NCBI RefSeq assembly: GCF_001570745.1
Contig: NZ_BCSG01000017.1
Coordinates: forward strand, 1-64,000
DNA: 64,000 bases
Source of the DNA: Alicyclobacillus mali NBRC 102425
GTDB taxonomy: Bacteria > Bacillota > Bacilli > Alicyclobacillales > Alicyclobacillaceae
Direction: 5' to 3'
Below, piece by piece: positions 25,815 through 35,443 of the stretch. The position numbers and the translations under genes were made by a program. Each line of letters opens with the position of its first letter. Positions within the stretch are counted from its first letter, which is position 1. The notes under the pieces are model-generated. The model saw only the letters and a list, made by a program, of their open reading frames with translations, did no database searches and was not told the origin of the DNA.

Positions 25815-27331
25815 GCGGTTCCCTCCTTTCTCCGCTGGCCCGTCATCATCAGGCCGAGCATCTCGCGCGTCGCTTCTTCGCCGCGCACAATCCCGACAAT
25901 GTCGCCGTCGTGCATGACGGCAATCCGATCGGACAGACTCAGGATCTCGTCCAATTCCAGCGAGATGAGCAGCACCGCTCGACCCTCGTTTCTCAGGCGC
26001 ACCAACTGCCGATGCACACCCTCGATGGCGCCGACGTCCAGACCGCGGGTGGGCTGGGCTGCAATGAGCAGGACGGGATCGCGCGAGACTTCGCGAGCCA
26101 GAATGACCTTCTGCTGATTGCCGCCGGACAGCTCGGACGCCCTGCGCCGGAAGTCGGGCGGGCGCACATCGAACGTTTGAATCAACTGTTCCGCCTGCGA
26201 CTCGGCGGCCCGCCGATTGAGAATGCCGCGCCGCGAAAACGGCGGCCTGCGGAAGTCGCGGAGAATCAGGTTGTCGGCGAGATCGAAGGACAGCACGAGC
26301 CCGTCCAACTGCCGATCCTGTGGCACGTATGCGATGCCGAGCTCCGTCCGACGCGCCGGGGACAGGTGTGTGATGTCGCGCCCTTCAAGCCGGATCTCGC
26401 CGGATTCGGCCCGCAACAGCCCCGCGATGGCGTCGGCAAACTCGAACTGACCATTGCCGTCGATCCCAGCAATGCCGAGGATCTCCCCGCGTCGGACCTC
26501 CAGGTTGACACCCTTGACGCGCTCATGGCGATCCGCCGAGCGCACACGCAGGTCGCGAACCTGCAGGACGGGTTCGCCCGCCTGAAGCGGCGGCTTCTCC
26601 ACGCGCAGCACCACCTCGCGCCCCACCATGAGGTTGGCGAGCATCTGCGGCGTTGCGCCTTTGGTCTCGAGGGTCTCCACAGTCTTGCCCTGGCGCATCA
26701 CCGTGACGCGATCGCTCACCTCGAGCACCTCGTCCAGCTTGTGGCTGATGAAGATGACGGGCACGCCGTCTTCCTTCAGCGCGCGGATGATACGAAACAG
26801 CTCGCGCGTCTCCTGGGGCGTGAGGAGCGCCGTGGGCTCGTCCAGGATGAGGACGCGCGCTTTCCGGTAGAAGGCCTTGAGGATCTCGACGCGCTGCTGG
26901 AGGCCGACCGTCAGGTCGCCGACTTTCGCGTCGGGATCGACGGCGAGGCCATAGCGTTCGGACAGCTGGCGAACGAGCCTGGACGCCTCGCGACGGCGGA
27001 AGCGAACGCCGCCGGGTTCGTCGCCGAGGACGACGTTTTCTGCGACGGTGAACGCCGGGATGAGCATGAAGTGTTGGTGAACCATGCCGATTCCGGCCCG
27101 AATGGCGTCGCGGGGGCTGCGGAAGTGGACCGGCTCGCCAAACAGCCGAATCTCGCCAGCCGTCGGCTCGAGCAGGCCGTAGATGACCTTCATGAGTGTG
27201 GATTTGCCGGCGCCGTTTTCGCCGAGGATGGCGTGCACCTCGCCGGATCGCACCGAGAGGTTGACGCCGTCATTGGCCTTGACGCCCGGGAACCACTTCT
27301 TGAGGTCGATGACCTCGAGCACGTTCTCCAA
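25811..27331 (-). CDS. ABC transporter ATP-binding protein, duplicated, BMP/nucleoside type (NupO-like)
   Basis: About 506 residues with two fused ATPase halves, as in sugar and nucleoside importers. The first half has Walker A GENGAGKST and Walker B LILDEPTALL; the second has a degenerate Walker A (GIDGNGQFE) and the signature SGGNQQK, and ends in the AAQPTRGLD Walker B region. I place the start at a TTG (27331) after AGGAGG, giving MENVLEVIDLKKWFPGV; the TTG at 27355 is upstream of that box. It energises the two permeases encoded downstream. Confidence 0.9.
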   Translation of the reverse strand: MENVLEVIDLKKWFPGVKANDGVNLSVRSGEVHAILGENGAGKSTLMKVIYGLLEPTAGEIRLFGEPVHFRSPRDAIRAGIGMVHQHFMLIPAFTVAENVVLGDEPGGVRFRRREASRLVRQLSERYGLAVDPDAKVGDLTVGLQQRVEILKAFYRKARVLILDEPTALLTPQETRELFRIIRALKEDGVPVIFISHKLDEVLEVSDRVTVMRQGKTVETLETKGATPQMLANLMVGREVVLRVEKPPLQAGEPVLQVRDLRVRSADRHERVKGVNLEVRRGEILGIAGIDGNGQFEFADAIAGLLRAESGEIRLEGRDITHLSPARRTELGIAYVPQDRQLDGLVLSFDLADNLILRDFRRPPFSRRGILNRRAAESQAEQLIQTFDVRPPDFRRRASELSGGNQQKVILAREVSRDPVLLIAAQPTRGLDVGAIEGVHRQLVRLRNEGRAVLLISLELDEILSLSDRIAVMHDGDIVGIVRGEEATREMLGLMMTGQRRKEGTA

Positions 27332-27394
27332 GGTCGGGATCGCCTCCTGTCGCAATGGAAAGGGGGAGCGCAGCGTCGGCCGCGCTCCGCGGAA

Positions 27395-28468
27395 TCACTT
27401 CTGCACGGTGGTGGACACCTGGATCTTGCCGCTCAGGATCTCCTGCTTCGCCTGGTTCACAGCGTCCGTCACCGACTTCGGCAGGCCCGAGATGATCGGT
27501 GCGATACCGACGCCGTTGTTCGAGAGGTCGAAGTTGTTCACGCCGCTCTTGAAGGTGCCATCCTGCACGGCCTTGATGGTATCAAACACGGAGGTATCGA
27601 CGCGCTTGATGGCGCTCGTGATGACGGTGCCGGGCGCGAGGTACGACTGGTCCGTGTCCACACCGACGGCGTAGACCTTGGCGCTCTGCGCGGCTTTGAT
27701 GGAGCCGATGCCGGTGCCGCCCGCCACCGGGAAGATGATGTCGGCGCCCTGCGAAATCTCGTTCTGCGCGTACTGGCTGCCCGCCGCCTCGTCGTTAAAC
27801 GAGTTGGTGTATTCGACGATGACCTTGCCTGTCGGATCCACGCTGTGGAAGCCCTGCTGGAAGCCGGCAATGTACGTGTCCACGGGCGGGATCTCCTGAC
27901 CACCGACCACGCCGACGGTGTTGTGGCTGTTGATGTTCTTCAAAAGATGATTTCTCTGCACCATGCCGGCCACGACGCCCGCGAGATAACCGGCTTGCTG
28001 CGACTGGAAGATGGCGCTCGCGACGTTCGGGATGCCGGTGATGCTGTCGTCGATGATGAGGAAGTGCGTCTTGGGATACTCTTTCGCCACCTGTTGGACG
28101 GCGTCCGCCATGAGGTAGCCCACGGCAATGACGAGATTATATCCGTCCTGCGCGAAGTGGCTGAGGTTCGGGACGTAATCCGACTCGGACTGCGACTGCA
28201 CGACGCTCGTCTGGATGTTGGGCAGATCTTTCTGCGCCTCCTGCATGCCGACGTACGCCAGATGGTTGAAGCTGTTGTCGTTGAGTCCGCCGGTGTCGGT
28301 GACGAGGCCGACCTTGATGGTCTTGCCGCTCGTCGAGGTGGTGTTGCCAGTGCCGCCGCTGTTCGAGGTGTTGGTGGTGCCGGACGACGAGTTGTTGGTG
28401 CCGCACCCCGCGACAAGGGCCGCCGCGGCCAGGATGGAGAGGCCGCTCTGCCAAATTCGCTTCTGCAT
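27395..28468 (-). CDS. BMP-family substrate-binding lipoprotein (NupN-like)
   Basis: About 357 residues. The ATG at 28468 follows AAGGGGG and gives a signal peptide with lipobox LVAGC; the mature Cys is followed by a Ser/Thr/Gly/Asn-rich linker before the binding domain (KVGLVTDTGGLNDNSFN). BMP/Med/PnrA proteins bind purine nucleosides outside the membrane, and the conserved Asp-Asn-Ser-Phe here belongs to that pocket. It is the first gene of the operon, in the position that usually has the highest expression. Confidence 0.9.
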   Translation of the reverse strand: MQKRIWQSGLSILAAAALVAGCGTNNSSSGTTNTSNSGGTGNTTSTSGKTIKVGLVTDTGGLNDNSFNHLAYVGMQEAQKDLPNIQTSVVQSQSESDYVPNLSHFAQDGYNLVIAVGYLMADAVQQVAKEYPKTHFLIIDDSITGIPNVASAIFQSQQAGYLAGVVAGMVQRNHLLKNINSHNTVGVVGGQEIPPVDTYIAGFQQGFHSVDPTGKVIVEYTNSFNDEAAGSQYAQNEISQGADIIFPVAGGTGIGSIKAAQSAKVYAVGVDTDQSYLAPGTVITSAIKRVDTSVFDTIKAVQDGTFKSGVNNFDLSNNGVGIAPIISGLPKSVTDAVNQAKQEILSGKIQVSTTVQK

Positions 28469-28850
28469 GTGTCTAACCCCCTTGAGAATGGATCCGATCA
28501 ACGCAAGCATTTGCTGCCGAGCACGTTTCCATGCTCGGAACCATTCGACGCAGATTCGACACCCGTCGACAGATCTCCTGTGTCAATTTGCTGGATCTCA
28601 CTTTGGATTCGAGTCCATGTTGCACAAAGGAATTGAAGACGAAAGAGTGTGAAAGGACAGGGAGTTTCGAGGGGGATGATGGCCACGCGAGGGGCGGCGC
28701 CGCGCAGCGGTTCCGTGCTTGGTGCCACCCCTCGGGCAAGGCAAACCTGAGGAAATCGCCGGAGTCGCACCTCGGCCAGAGGACAGCGCGGGGTCGCCTG
28801 ACTGCCCGGGATGCGAACTGGCGCAGCGGCTGGGACGACGGGTGGCGTGG
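28469..28850. other. 380-base intergenic region upstream of the BMP operon
   Basis: No gene seen. On the minus strand a TTGACA box (28581-28586) lacks a good -10. A hairpin CCGAGCA/TGCTCGG sits near 28520-28541 in the operon leader, and a 10-bp stem with arms GAGGGGTGGC/GCCGCCCCTC sits near 28690-28735 after the upstream MFS gene; neither has a T-run. Confidence 0.4.
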
Positions 28851-30176
28851 TTACGTGTCCAATTCGCCTGAGGCCACGTCCAGGCTGGCACCCTTGCCGG
28901 TTTCGTATCCGCCAATCCACCACGCGACGGCTCCGGCGAGCCCGATGGCCCAGACGAGTGCGTTGAACATGGTGTACGCCGTGATCCCGAAGTTTTGCGT
29001 GATGTAGATGGTGGCGATGTACAGGCCGATGCTGATAAACCGAACCAGCGCTGTGTATGTGCCACGCCGCTGCGTCGGCCACACCTCGCCTTTCAAGGTA
29101 TCCTCGGTCAGATACCCAATGTTCACGAACACGTTCAGCACAATGAGCAACAACCAGAAGAGCGCCAGGCTCTTTGACCAAGCTGGGATGGTGGCCCAGA
29201 TGACAAGCGTCATGACGAATGAACCCAGATATCCTATCAGGAGAAGCGACTTGCGGCTCCATCGGTCAGCCCAAAGGCCGAAGAAGCCAGAGACGAAGCC
29301 TGTGCCGGTCGCCACCAGAATGATGGCGGCGTTCAATTTCGGGAAGAAGTGGGGGCCGAGCACATAGGTCATAAGGCCGAAGCCGGCCGATCCCGCAAAC
29401 GAGATGGTGAGCGTCGTGAACAGTTTCAGACCCAGACCCACGCGCTTGGCGCGCGAAGCGTCCGACGCTTGCGCTGCCTGCGTGGCCCGCCGAGCCGCCT
29501 CTTGCCGCGCCTGATACTCCTCGAAGCCATAGAACCTTTCGATCTCGGCACGGGCGCGATCGTGCTGGCCTGTTCTTTCGAGCCAGCGGATGGACTCGGG
29601 GGTGTTGCGGCGAGCGAAGAACAGGATGACGAGCACCGCGAGCAGCGTCACGGCAATCATCGCGCGCTGGAAGGCGACATGTTGATATGCAGTTGAAAGC
29701 GCCACGACGCCGAGAATGACGCCACCCAGGTTGATGAAGTTGAGTTCGAGCATCATGGTCTTGCCCCTGTGTCTGTGCGGCATCATCTCGTGTGATACGG
29801 CCATGATGGTGTTCATTTCACCGCCTGCGGCGAACAGGAGCATGGCGAGAAACAAAAGGATGAGGGCGTACTGGTTGCTGAAGACAAGTCCGATGGCGCC
29901 AAGGCCATAGAGCGCCATGGTGGTGTAGAAGGTGTTCTTCCGCCCGACGCGATCGGCCAACGGCCCGGCGACTGCAATGCCGATGATGAGCCATATGGGC
30001 GACCACGCCAGGAGAAGCGACTGAAGCGACTTCGGCATCGGCACCCACTGCGTGGCGACGCTCGAGAGGCTGAAGATGTAGTTCTCGAGCAGCATGCCGA
30101 GCCCGAACGACCAGAACAGCCAGCTGTCGGTTCGCGTCCAGTGTTCGTCGCGAACCGTTTGCGGTGCGCTTGACAT
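28851..30176 (-). CDS. Major facilitator superfamily transporter, sugar-porter-like
   Basis: A 441-residue carrier with about twelve helices and the loop motif GPLADRVGRKNTF between helices 2 and 3, typical of MFS transporters of the SP/metabolite-proton symporter type. A charged central loop (residues about 205-250, rich in Arg, Glu, Ala) separates the two halves. The start is the ATG after AAGGGAGATG; a longer in-frame extension has no support. The substrate cannot be deduced. It is divergent from the isochorismatase-like gene. Confidence 0.85.
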   Translation of the reverse strand: MSSAPQTVRDEHWTRTDSWLFWSFGLGMLLENYIFSLSSVATQWVPMPKSLQSLLLAWSPIWLIIGIAVAGPLADRVGRKNTFYTTMALYGLGAIGLVFSNQYALILLFLAMLLFAAGGEMNTIMAVSHEMMPHRHRGKTMMLELNFINLGGVILGVVALSTAYQHVAFQRAMIAVTLLAVLVILFFARRNTPESIRWLERTGQHDRARAEIERFYGFEEYQARQEAARRATQAAQASDASRAKRVGLGLKLFTTLTISFAGSAGFGLMTYVLGPHFFPKLNAAIILVATGTGFVSGFFGLWADRWSRKSLLLIGYLGSFVMTLVIWATIPAWSKSLALFWLLLIVLNVFVNIGYLTEDTLKGEVWPTQRRGTYTALVRFISIGLYIATIYITQNFGITAYTMFNALVWAIGLAGAVAWWIGGYETGKGASLDVASGELDT

Positions 30177-30338
30177 CGTTTCATCTCCCTTCGATGAGGA
30201 CAGCTCCATTGTACCCCTTTCCACAGGCGTGCAAGTGGCAATTTGGGTCGGCGCCCTGTTTGGGCGTATGATGGCCTTGATGAGGTCGGGGCTCGCGGGC
30301 GAAGCGGCCGGTCGTGATAGCATGAAAGGAGAAGGAAC

Positions 30339-30908
30339 ATGGCATTGGATGTGAAACACACGGCGCTTTTGGTGATGGACGTCCAGAACGGCATCGTGTC
30401 GCGATACCTGCAGGGTGAGGAAACGCTTCGACCCTTTCAGCAAGCCGTGTCGGCTGCGCGCAAGGCGGGCATCCAGGTCATCTTTGTGCGCGTGGCGTTC
30501 AGCGAAGGTTTCCCTGAGGCGAGCCCGCGCAACAAGATGTTTGCGCACCTCGCGCAGGCCGGCAACATGACGGTGAGCGCCGACACCACCCAAATTCACG
30601 AGTCGGTGCGGCCAGAGCCGGGAGAGCCGGTGGTCACGAAGTACCGCGTCAGCGCATTTGCCGGCAGCAACCTGGAGGTCATCCTGCGCGCGAAGGACAT
30701 CACGAACCTCGTGCTCTGTGGCATCGCCACCTCGGGCGTGGTGCTCTCCACGCTGCGCGCGGCCGCGGACAAGGACTACGCGCTGACCGTGCTGAAAGAC
30801 GCCTGCCTGGACGCCGATCCCGAGGTGCACCGGGTGCTCGTGGAGAAGGTGTTCCCGCGGCAGGCCGACGTCATGACCGTCGACGAGTGGGCGAAGACGC
30901 TCGCCTGA
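30339..30908 (+). CDS. Isochorismatase-like hydrolase fold protein lacking the catalytic Cys
   Basis: A 189-residue protein with AAGGAGAAGG before the ATG. The fold is that of cysteine hydrolases (isochorismatase/nicotinamidase): VMDVQNG near 13-19 supplies the Asp and TKYRVSAF near 102 the Lys. The usual nucleophile segment (G-x-x-T-N-x-C-V) reads GIATSGVVLST here, so Val replaces the Cys. Many related proteins share this variant, and their activity is unclear; EntB-type isochorismatases also work without Cys. It lies 18 bases before a metallo-hydrolase gene, probably in one operon. Confidence 0.82.
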   Translation: MALDVKHTALLVMDVQNGIVSRYLQGEETLRPFQQAVSAARKAGIQVIFVRVAFSEGFPEASPRNKMFAHLAQAGNMTVSADTTQIHESVRPEPGEPVVTKYRVSAFAGSNLEVILRAKDITNLVLCGIATSGVVLSTLRAAADKDYALTVLKDACLDADPEVHRVLVEKVFPRQADVMTVDEWAKTLA

Positions 30909-30926
30909 TGTGGGGAGGCGTGAGGC

Positions 30927-31559
30927 GTGGAAATCGCGCCGAAGATTCACCTGTTGGAGTGCACCAAGGGAAGCTACAGCTATCTTGTGCTGGGTGACGA
31001 GCCCGTGCTGGTCGATACCAGCATGCCCGGGCGTGCGGACGCGATGGTCAAGGCGCTTGCGTCCCTCGGTCTGAAGCCGGGCCACCTCGCCCACATCGTC
31101 CTGACGCACCTGGACGTGGATCACATCGGCAATGCCAAGCGGCTAAAGGAGCTCTCCGGCGCGACACTCTGGGCGCCCGCGCCGGACATTCCGTACATTG
31201 AGGGTAACGCGAAGCCGAAGGGCGTGCGCCGCGCGATTGCCGGGCTGATGCGCGTCGAACGGCCGAAGGTGGACCGCGCGCTCGAGCCGGGCGCACACGT
31301 GGGCGGCCTGGAGGTGGTATCCGCGCCCGGTCATACGCCCGGCCACGTCTGCCTCATCGCGCGCGACACGCTTCTGGCGGGCGATCTCGTCACCACTCGC
31401 GGGGGCCGGCTGAAGAAGTCGCCGTCCTTCCTCACCTGGGACAAGGCGGCGCTCAGGCAGTCGCTCGCGGACGTGGGCAGGTTGTCGTTTGACTGGGTCT
31501 GCCCCGCGCATGGCGATCCCGTCCGGCGCGGATCCCTGTGGGAGGCGCTGCTGGAGTAG
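30927..31559 (+). CDS. Metallo-beta-lactamase-fold hydrolase
   Basis: A 210-residue single-domain protein starting at a GTG eight bases after GGGGAGG. The metal motif reads HLDVDHIG (residues 61-68), where the usual second His is Asp; further ligands are in APGHTPGHV and PAHGDP near the end. Family members include lactonases, glyoxalase II and thioesterases; the substrate here is unknown. It shares an operon with the isochorismatase-like gene. Confidence 0.83.
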   Translation: MEIAPKIHLLECTKGSYSYLVLGDEPVLVDTSMPGRADAMVKALASLGLKPGHLAHIVLTHLDVDHIGNAKRLKELSGATLWAPAPDIPYIEGNAKPKGVRRAIAGLMRVERPKVDRALEPGAHVGGLEVVSAPGHTPGHVCLIARDTLLAGDLVTTRGGRLKKSPSFLTWDKAALRQSLADVGRLSFDWVCPAHGDPVRRGSLWEALLE

Positions 31560-31612
31560 TCGGGGGTTCTGGGCTCGTGAAGGCGAGGCGCGGGTGACGC
31601 GCCTCGTTCCGC

Positions 31613-32032
31613 TCACACGCCGACGTTCGATTCCTCGCGCTCGCGGACGTAGGGCAGGAGCTTTTCGCGCGCCCAGTCCGGCAGCGGGGCGGATTTGCGC
31701 TTCTCGAAGTCGTAGTGGACGACCACCGCAGTGCCTTCGCACATCACCTCGCCGCGGACGCTTACGATTTGACAGAAGAATTCGAAGCTTGATCTCCCGA
31801 GCCGCGTGAGCCAGGTGCGCGCCACCACGTCGGTGTGCTCGGGATAGCGCGTCTCCTGGCGGAAGTCGATGTGCAGCGAGGCGATGACGAGCGGCAGACG
31901 CTGGCCGGGGAACACCTCCTGCAGAAAGGAGATGCGGGACTCCTCCATATAGGTGGCGTAGACCGCGTTGTTCACGTGGCCGTTCAAGTCGGTGTCGCTG
32001 TAACGGATATGAATCGGCGTTTCATGGATCAA
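31613..32032 (-). CDS. Hotdog-fold acyl-CoA thioesterase (4HBT family)
   Basis: A 139-residue protein. I choose the TTG at 32032 because AGGGGGA lies seven bases upstream and the family's N-terminus follows (IHETPIHIRYSDTDLNGHVNN). The Asp in YSDTDLNGHVNNAVY is the catalytic residue of 4-hydroxybenzoyl-CoA thioesterase relatives such as YbgC/FcbC. It hydrolyses acyl-CoA thioesters in the cytoplasm; the preferred chain is unknown. Convergent with the metallo-hydrolase gene. Confidence 0.85.
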   Translation of the reverse strand: MIHETPIHIRYSDTDLNGHVNNAVYATYMEESRISFLQEVFPGQRLPLVIASLHIDFRQETRYPEHTDVVARTWLTRLGRSSFEFFCQIVSVRGEVMCEGTAVVVHYDFEKRKSAPLPDWAREKLLPYVREREESNVGV

Positions 32033-32251
32033 ACTGCATTCCCCCTGTCGGTTTTGTCGCATTTCTCTGCAGTCCATTGTAACCGAAGTCCGCAGGCAAG
32101 GAGGAATCCCTGTGCGCCGAATTCACCGGCTCCGCATGGCAGTTGTCATTGTCGCCTCCGGTCTCGCTCGTGTTTGTTCCCGTTGCTTCCTAAACGAGGG
32201 GTAGGCTGAATGTTCCCGCCTGCCCACCACGCGTGACCCGGGGAGATGCGC

Positions 32252-32671
32252 ATGGCAGTTGTGACCGACATCCTTTCAGGGCTGTTGATGGCGTGGTTTA
32301 GTCTCTTATTCATAGGAATCAACCGGTTCTGCGGGAGAGTCAAGTGGAAGGATCGCGACGCTTGGCAGTACATCCTGCTCGAATGCATGCTGATCCTGTA
32401 CTTTATCGGGAGCTTGAAGCGATGGTATTTCGTGATCCCGATCATGGCGTTTTTGTTTCCTGTGTGGGATTTTCTCCAGTTCCGTGCTCATTGGCTTTCG
32501 TGGATCACCGGTGCCTCGGATGAAAGGCTTCGACGTTATGACGACGCATTCGGTGACAATGTGTACTTGCTTCCCAAATCCGACAGGAGGACTGTGCCGG
32601 ACGCTTACCACACGGTCCAACACGTTTTGATGGCGCTAAACACGATCGCGGTCTTCGCCATGTTGCGTTGA
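32252..32671 (+). CDS. Small membrane protein, unknown
   Basis: About 139 residues, ATG six bases after GGGGAG (an ATG two codons earlier is too close). It has an N-terminal helix (LSGLLMAWFSLLFIGIN), a central pair (YILLECMLILYFIG and WYFVIPIMAFLFPVW) and a C-terminal helix (LMALNTIAVFAML), joined by basic loops. No family recognised. It stands alone, between a divergent thioesterase gene and the convergent ABC operon. Confidence 0.65.
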   Translation: MAVVTDILSGLLMAWFSLLFIGINRFCGRVKWKDRDAWQYILLECMLILYFIGSLKRWYFVIPIMAFLFPVWDFLQFRAHWLSWITGASDERLRRYDDAFGDNVYLLPKSDRRTVPDAYHTVQHVLMALNTIAVFAMLR

Positions 32672-32717
32672 GGCTTCGAAGCATGCGCGAGCGCGCAGGG
32701 CACCGGGCCCTGCGCAC

Positions 32718-33797
32718 TCATCCTTCCATCACGCAGGCGCGCCGCACTTTCCACCCCACGCGCTGCCCTTCCTGGTATTGCGGCGGGCCCACGTGACTCG
32801 CCAAGAGCCGCCCGGCGAGGGACTCGAGTTCGTACAGCGTCCGGTGCCCCACGTACTGCACCCGCACCACGCGGCAAGGCAGGGACGCCTCGTCGTCGGC
32901 GGTGAGTTCGCACCACTCCGGCCGCATCATGAGCGTCCTGCGGCCGAGATCGGCCGAGCGCGGCGCGGACGTCAGTCGAACCGTCTGCTCGCTGTCCGCG
33001 ATTTGCACAAGCGCCTGCCCGCTCCCGTTCACCTCGCGCACCACGCCCGTCGCGCACGCGGCCGGCCCCAAAAGCCGGGCGATCTCGGCCGTGCGCGGGT
33101 TCTCGTACACCTCCGCGGGAGATCCCACCTGTAGGATCTCCCCGTGCATCATGACGGCCACGCGGTGCGCCAAAGACAGCGCCTCGTCCGCTTGGTGGCT
33201 CACGTACAGCGCGGCCGCCCCCGTCTGTCGAATCCGCTCGCGCACCTCGTGCATGAAGGTTTCGCGGTTGGCCGGATCGAGGCTCGCGGTGGGCTCGTCA
33301 AACAGGTACAACTCCGGCCTCGACGCGAGCGCCCGCGCCAGGCCGACCCGCTGGCGCTGACCGCCCGAGAGTTCCGACGGATAGCGCGCGGCAAACGCGT
33401 CCATGCCGACCGCGGCGAGCACCGATTCCGCCTCGCGCCGCGCCAGAAGCCGCGCCATGCCCCGCCTGCGGAGCGGATAGGCCACGTTGTCCACCACCAT
33501 CCACTGCGGCCAGAGCGCGTGCGACTGAAATACCACGCCCACGCGCCTGCGCTCCGGCGGAAGAGAAAGCGTCGGCGAGGCCACCATCTCCTCGCCTATC
33601 CAGATGGCCCCCGACTGAATGGGATAAAACCCCGCGATGGCGCCGAGAAGCGTGCTCTTGCCCGATCCAGACGGCCCGACGAGCGCGACGATCTCGCCCG
33701 CCTCTATGGTCAGCGACGCGCGTCTGACCGCCACCTGCTGGCCGTGTGCCACGGTGACGCCTGCCACGGAGAGGCGATGCGCTTTCGAATCCTTCAT
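32718..33797 (-). CDS. ABC transporter ATPase, iron(III)/Fbp type
   Basis: A 359-residue ATPase with Walker A GPSGSGKST, signature LSGGQRQR, Walker B LYLFDEPTASLD and a C-terminal TOBE-like regulatory domain (from about residue 240). The ATG overlaps the permease stop (ATGA) after GAGGAGGTGA, which rules out the longer open frame. It is the last gene of a binding protein-permease-ATPase operon; overall organisation matches FbpABC-type ferric or similar metal importers. The substrate is inferred from the family only. Confidence 0.88.
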   Translation of the reverse strand: MKDSKAHRLSVAGVTVAHGQQVAVRRASLTIEAGEIVALVGPSGSGKSTLLGAIAGFYPIQSGAIWIGEEMVASPTLSLPPERRRVGVVFQSHALWPQWMVVDNVAYPLRRRGMARLLARREAESVLAAVGMDAFAARYPSELSGGQRQRVGLARALASRPELYLFDEPTASLDPANRETFMHEVRERIRQTGAAALYVSHQADEALSLAHRVAVMMHGEILQVGSPAEVYENPRTAEIARLLGPAACATGVVREVNGSGQALVQIADSEQTVRLTSAPRSADLGRRTLMMRPEWCELTADDEASLPCRVVRVQYVGHRTLYELESLAGRLLASHVGPPQYQEGQRVGWKVRRACVMEG

Positions 33798-35443
33798 CCG
33801 AGCTTCACCTCCTCGAGGGGTGCGGCCGGCACGGCCATGCGAAGCTGCGACAGTCCCTGGCTTCGCCGCCCCCTCGGCTCGCGCAGCGCCAAGAGGCCGA
33901 GGGCGAAGCTTGCGGCCGTCATCCACACGGCCAGGACCGCGACCGTACGGACATCCCCGCCTTCGCTCGCGGACAGCACGGCCACGGCGATGGTCTGGGT
34001 ATTCGGGCCGTAAAGCAGGCTCGCGAGTGTCACCTCGTACAAGCCAGACATGAGCGCCTGCAGCGCCACCTGGCGCGCCGCGGGCCGGATGGCGGGCCAA
34101 ATCGCCGCACCATACGCCCCCGCAGGCCCTGCGCCAAACGATCTCGCCGCGCGCCACGGTTCGGGCGGCGCATTCCCGCGCGCCGCCACGATGGCGTCGG
34201 CGAGGCCGTAGAACTTCGCTACGTACGCGAGACCCAGGATCCACCAGGTGCCGTACAGCACGTGCCCGAAGGCCACCAGGATGGCGACGGCCACGGCCGT
34301 TCCAGGCGCCGCGTACAGCAGCCATAAGGCGAGATGGGCCGCCCGCGCCACCGCGGAGGCTGGCACGGCTTCTGCGGCGACAAGACCAAGCAGGGCGATC
34401 ACGGCGGCGACCAAAACCGCGAGGACGACCGTGTGCACGAGCGCCGGCCACGCACTGACGAGCGGCGAAAACAGTCCCGCCGCGTCCCAGTTCCTGGGTG
34501 TGGGCGGCAGGCCGTAGGCTCGCGTGAGGGCGGTGAGCACAAGGGCGGCGAGCGGAAGGCCGCTCGTCGTCGCCACGTACAGCCCGTATGCAGCGAGCGA
34601 AATCGCGCGAACCCGCTTGGGAAACAGGGGCAGCGGTGTTGCGCTGGGGGCAGACGTGCCGAGGCCGGGATCGAACCGCATGGCCGCTCGGCTCACGGTC
34701 ACCGCCAGCGCGCCGACGGCCATGAGTTCAAACGCCTGCCATGTGGCGGCCGTGAAACCCTGCGTGCCGCCCGTGGACAGGTTGGCGAAGATGGAGGTGG
34801 CCGCCGTGCGAAACCCGCTCGGCTCGCCGAGTTCGTACGGGACGCCAAAGTCACCCAGGGAAAACGCGAACGACAGCGCGCAGGCCGCCAATAGCGGGCG
34901 CAGCGCCACCGGCCGGAACGCGGCCCAGAAGGCGCGCCAAAGCCCGGCCCCGCAGGAGCGCGCGGCCCACATGGGTTCGACGTTCATGGCCGCAACGGCG
35001 GTCAGTCCACTCAGATAGCCGATGGGGGCCGCGTGGATGGCGAGGGCCGCCGTGACGCCCCATGGCCCGTACAGCCAGCTCACGTGGACGTGCGCCAACT
35101 GGTCCAAAAGGCCCGCCCGGGCGTAGGCGTCGCCGAGCGCGAACGCGCCGATGAACGGCGGCGTCCACAGCGGCAGGAGGCTGATGGCGTGAAGCGCCGC
35201 CTGACCCCGGCGCACGGCGCCAGAGAGCATCACGGCCCAGGCCATGCCGACGACGCTCGCGATGGCGCTCGATACGGCGCTCGTCCACAGCGAGTTCCAG
35301 AGCGGGCCGAGGGTCGAGGCGATGCCCGCCGCCGACGGGAGTTCAAGGGCGAGATGGAGCACGGGGTAACCGCATAGAACCGCGGCGGCCGCGGCGAGCA
35401 CCAGCGTGCCAACCGCGGCGATCCACGAGATGCGCGATTTCAT
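33794..35443 (-). CDS. ABC transporter permease, two-domain, iron(III)/Fbp type
   Basis: A 549-residue membrane protein made of two homologous permease halves with about twelve helices in total, as in FbpB/SfuB. The ATG at 35443 overlaps the stop of the binding-protein gene (ATGA). The first half ends near residue 260, after which a GLGTSAPSATPLPLFPKR linker leads to the second. The very high G+C and Ala content is normal for membrane genes here. Confidence 0.87.
   Translation of the reverse strand: MKSRISWIAAVGTLVLAAAAAVLCGYPVLHLALELPSAAGIASTLGPLWNSLWTSAVSSAIASVVGMAWAVMLSGAVRRGQAALHAISLLPLWTPPFIGAFALGDAYARAGLLDQLAHVHVSWLYGPWGVTAALAIHAAPIGYLSGLTAVAAMNVEPMWAARSCGAGLWRAFWAAFRPVALRPLLAACALSFAFSLGDFGVPYELGEPSGFRTAATSIFANLSTGGTQGFTAATWQAFELMAVGALAVTVSRAAMRFDPGLGTSAPSATPLPLFPKRVRAISLAAYGLYVATTSGLPLAALVLTALTRAYGLPPTPRNWDAAGLFSPLVSAWPALVHTVVLAVLVAAVIALLGLVAAEAVPASAVARAAHLALWLLYAAPGTAVAVAILVAFGHVLYGTWWILGLAYVAKFYGLADAIVAARGNAPPEPWRAARSFGAGPAGAYGAAIWPAIRPAARQVALQALMSGLYEVTLASLLYGPNTQTIAVAVLSASEGGDVRTVAVLAVWMTAASFALGLLALREPRGRRSQGLSQLRMAVPAAPLEEVKLG

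Noticed and set aside
25910-28636. A 908-residue + frame
   Set aside because: It is antisense to the complete BMP-type ABC operon; the long open frame is a high-G+C codon-bias effect.
28690-28740. GGGTGGCACC on the minus strand, like the core of a T-box antiterminator
   Set aside because: There is no GCG after it, no stem I or specifier region in the 120 bases after the upstream gene, and no U-run terminator; the downstream operon is a transporter not tied to aminoacylation.
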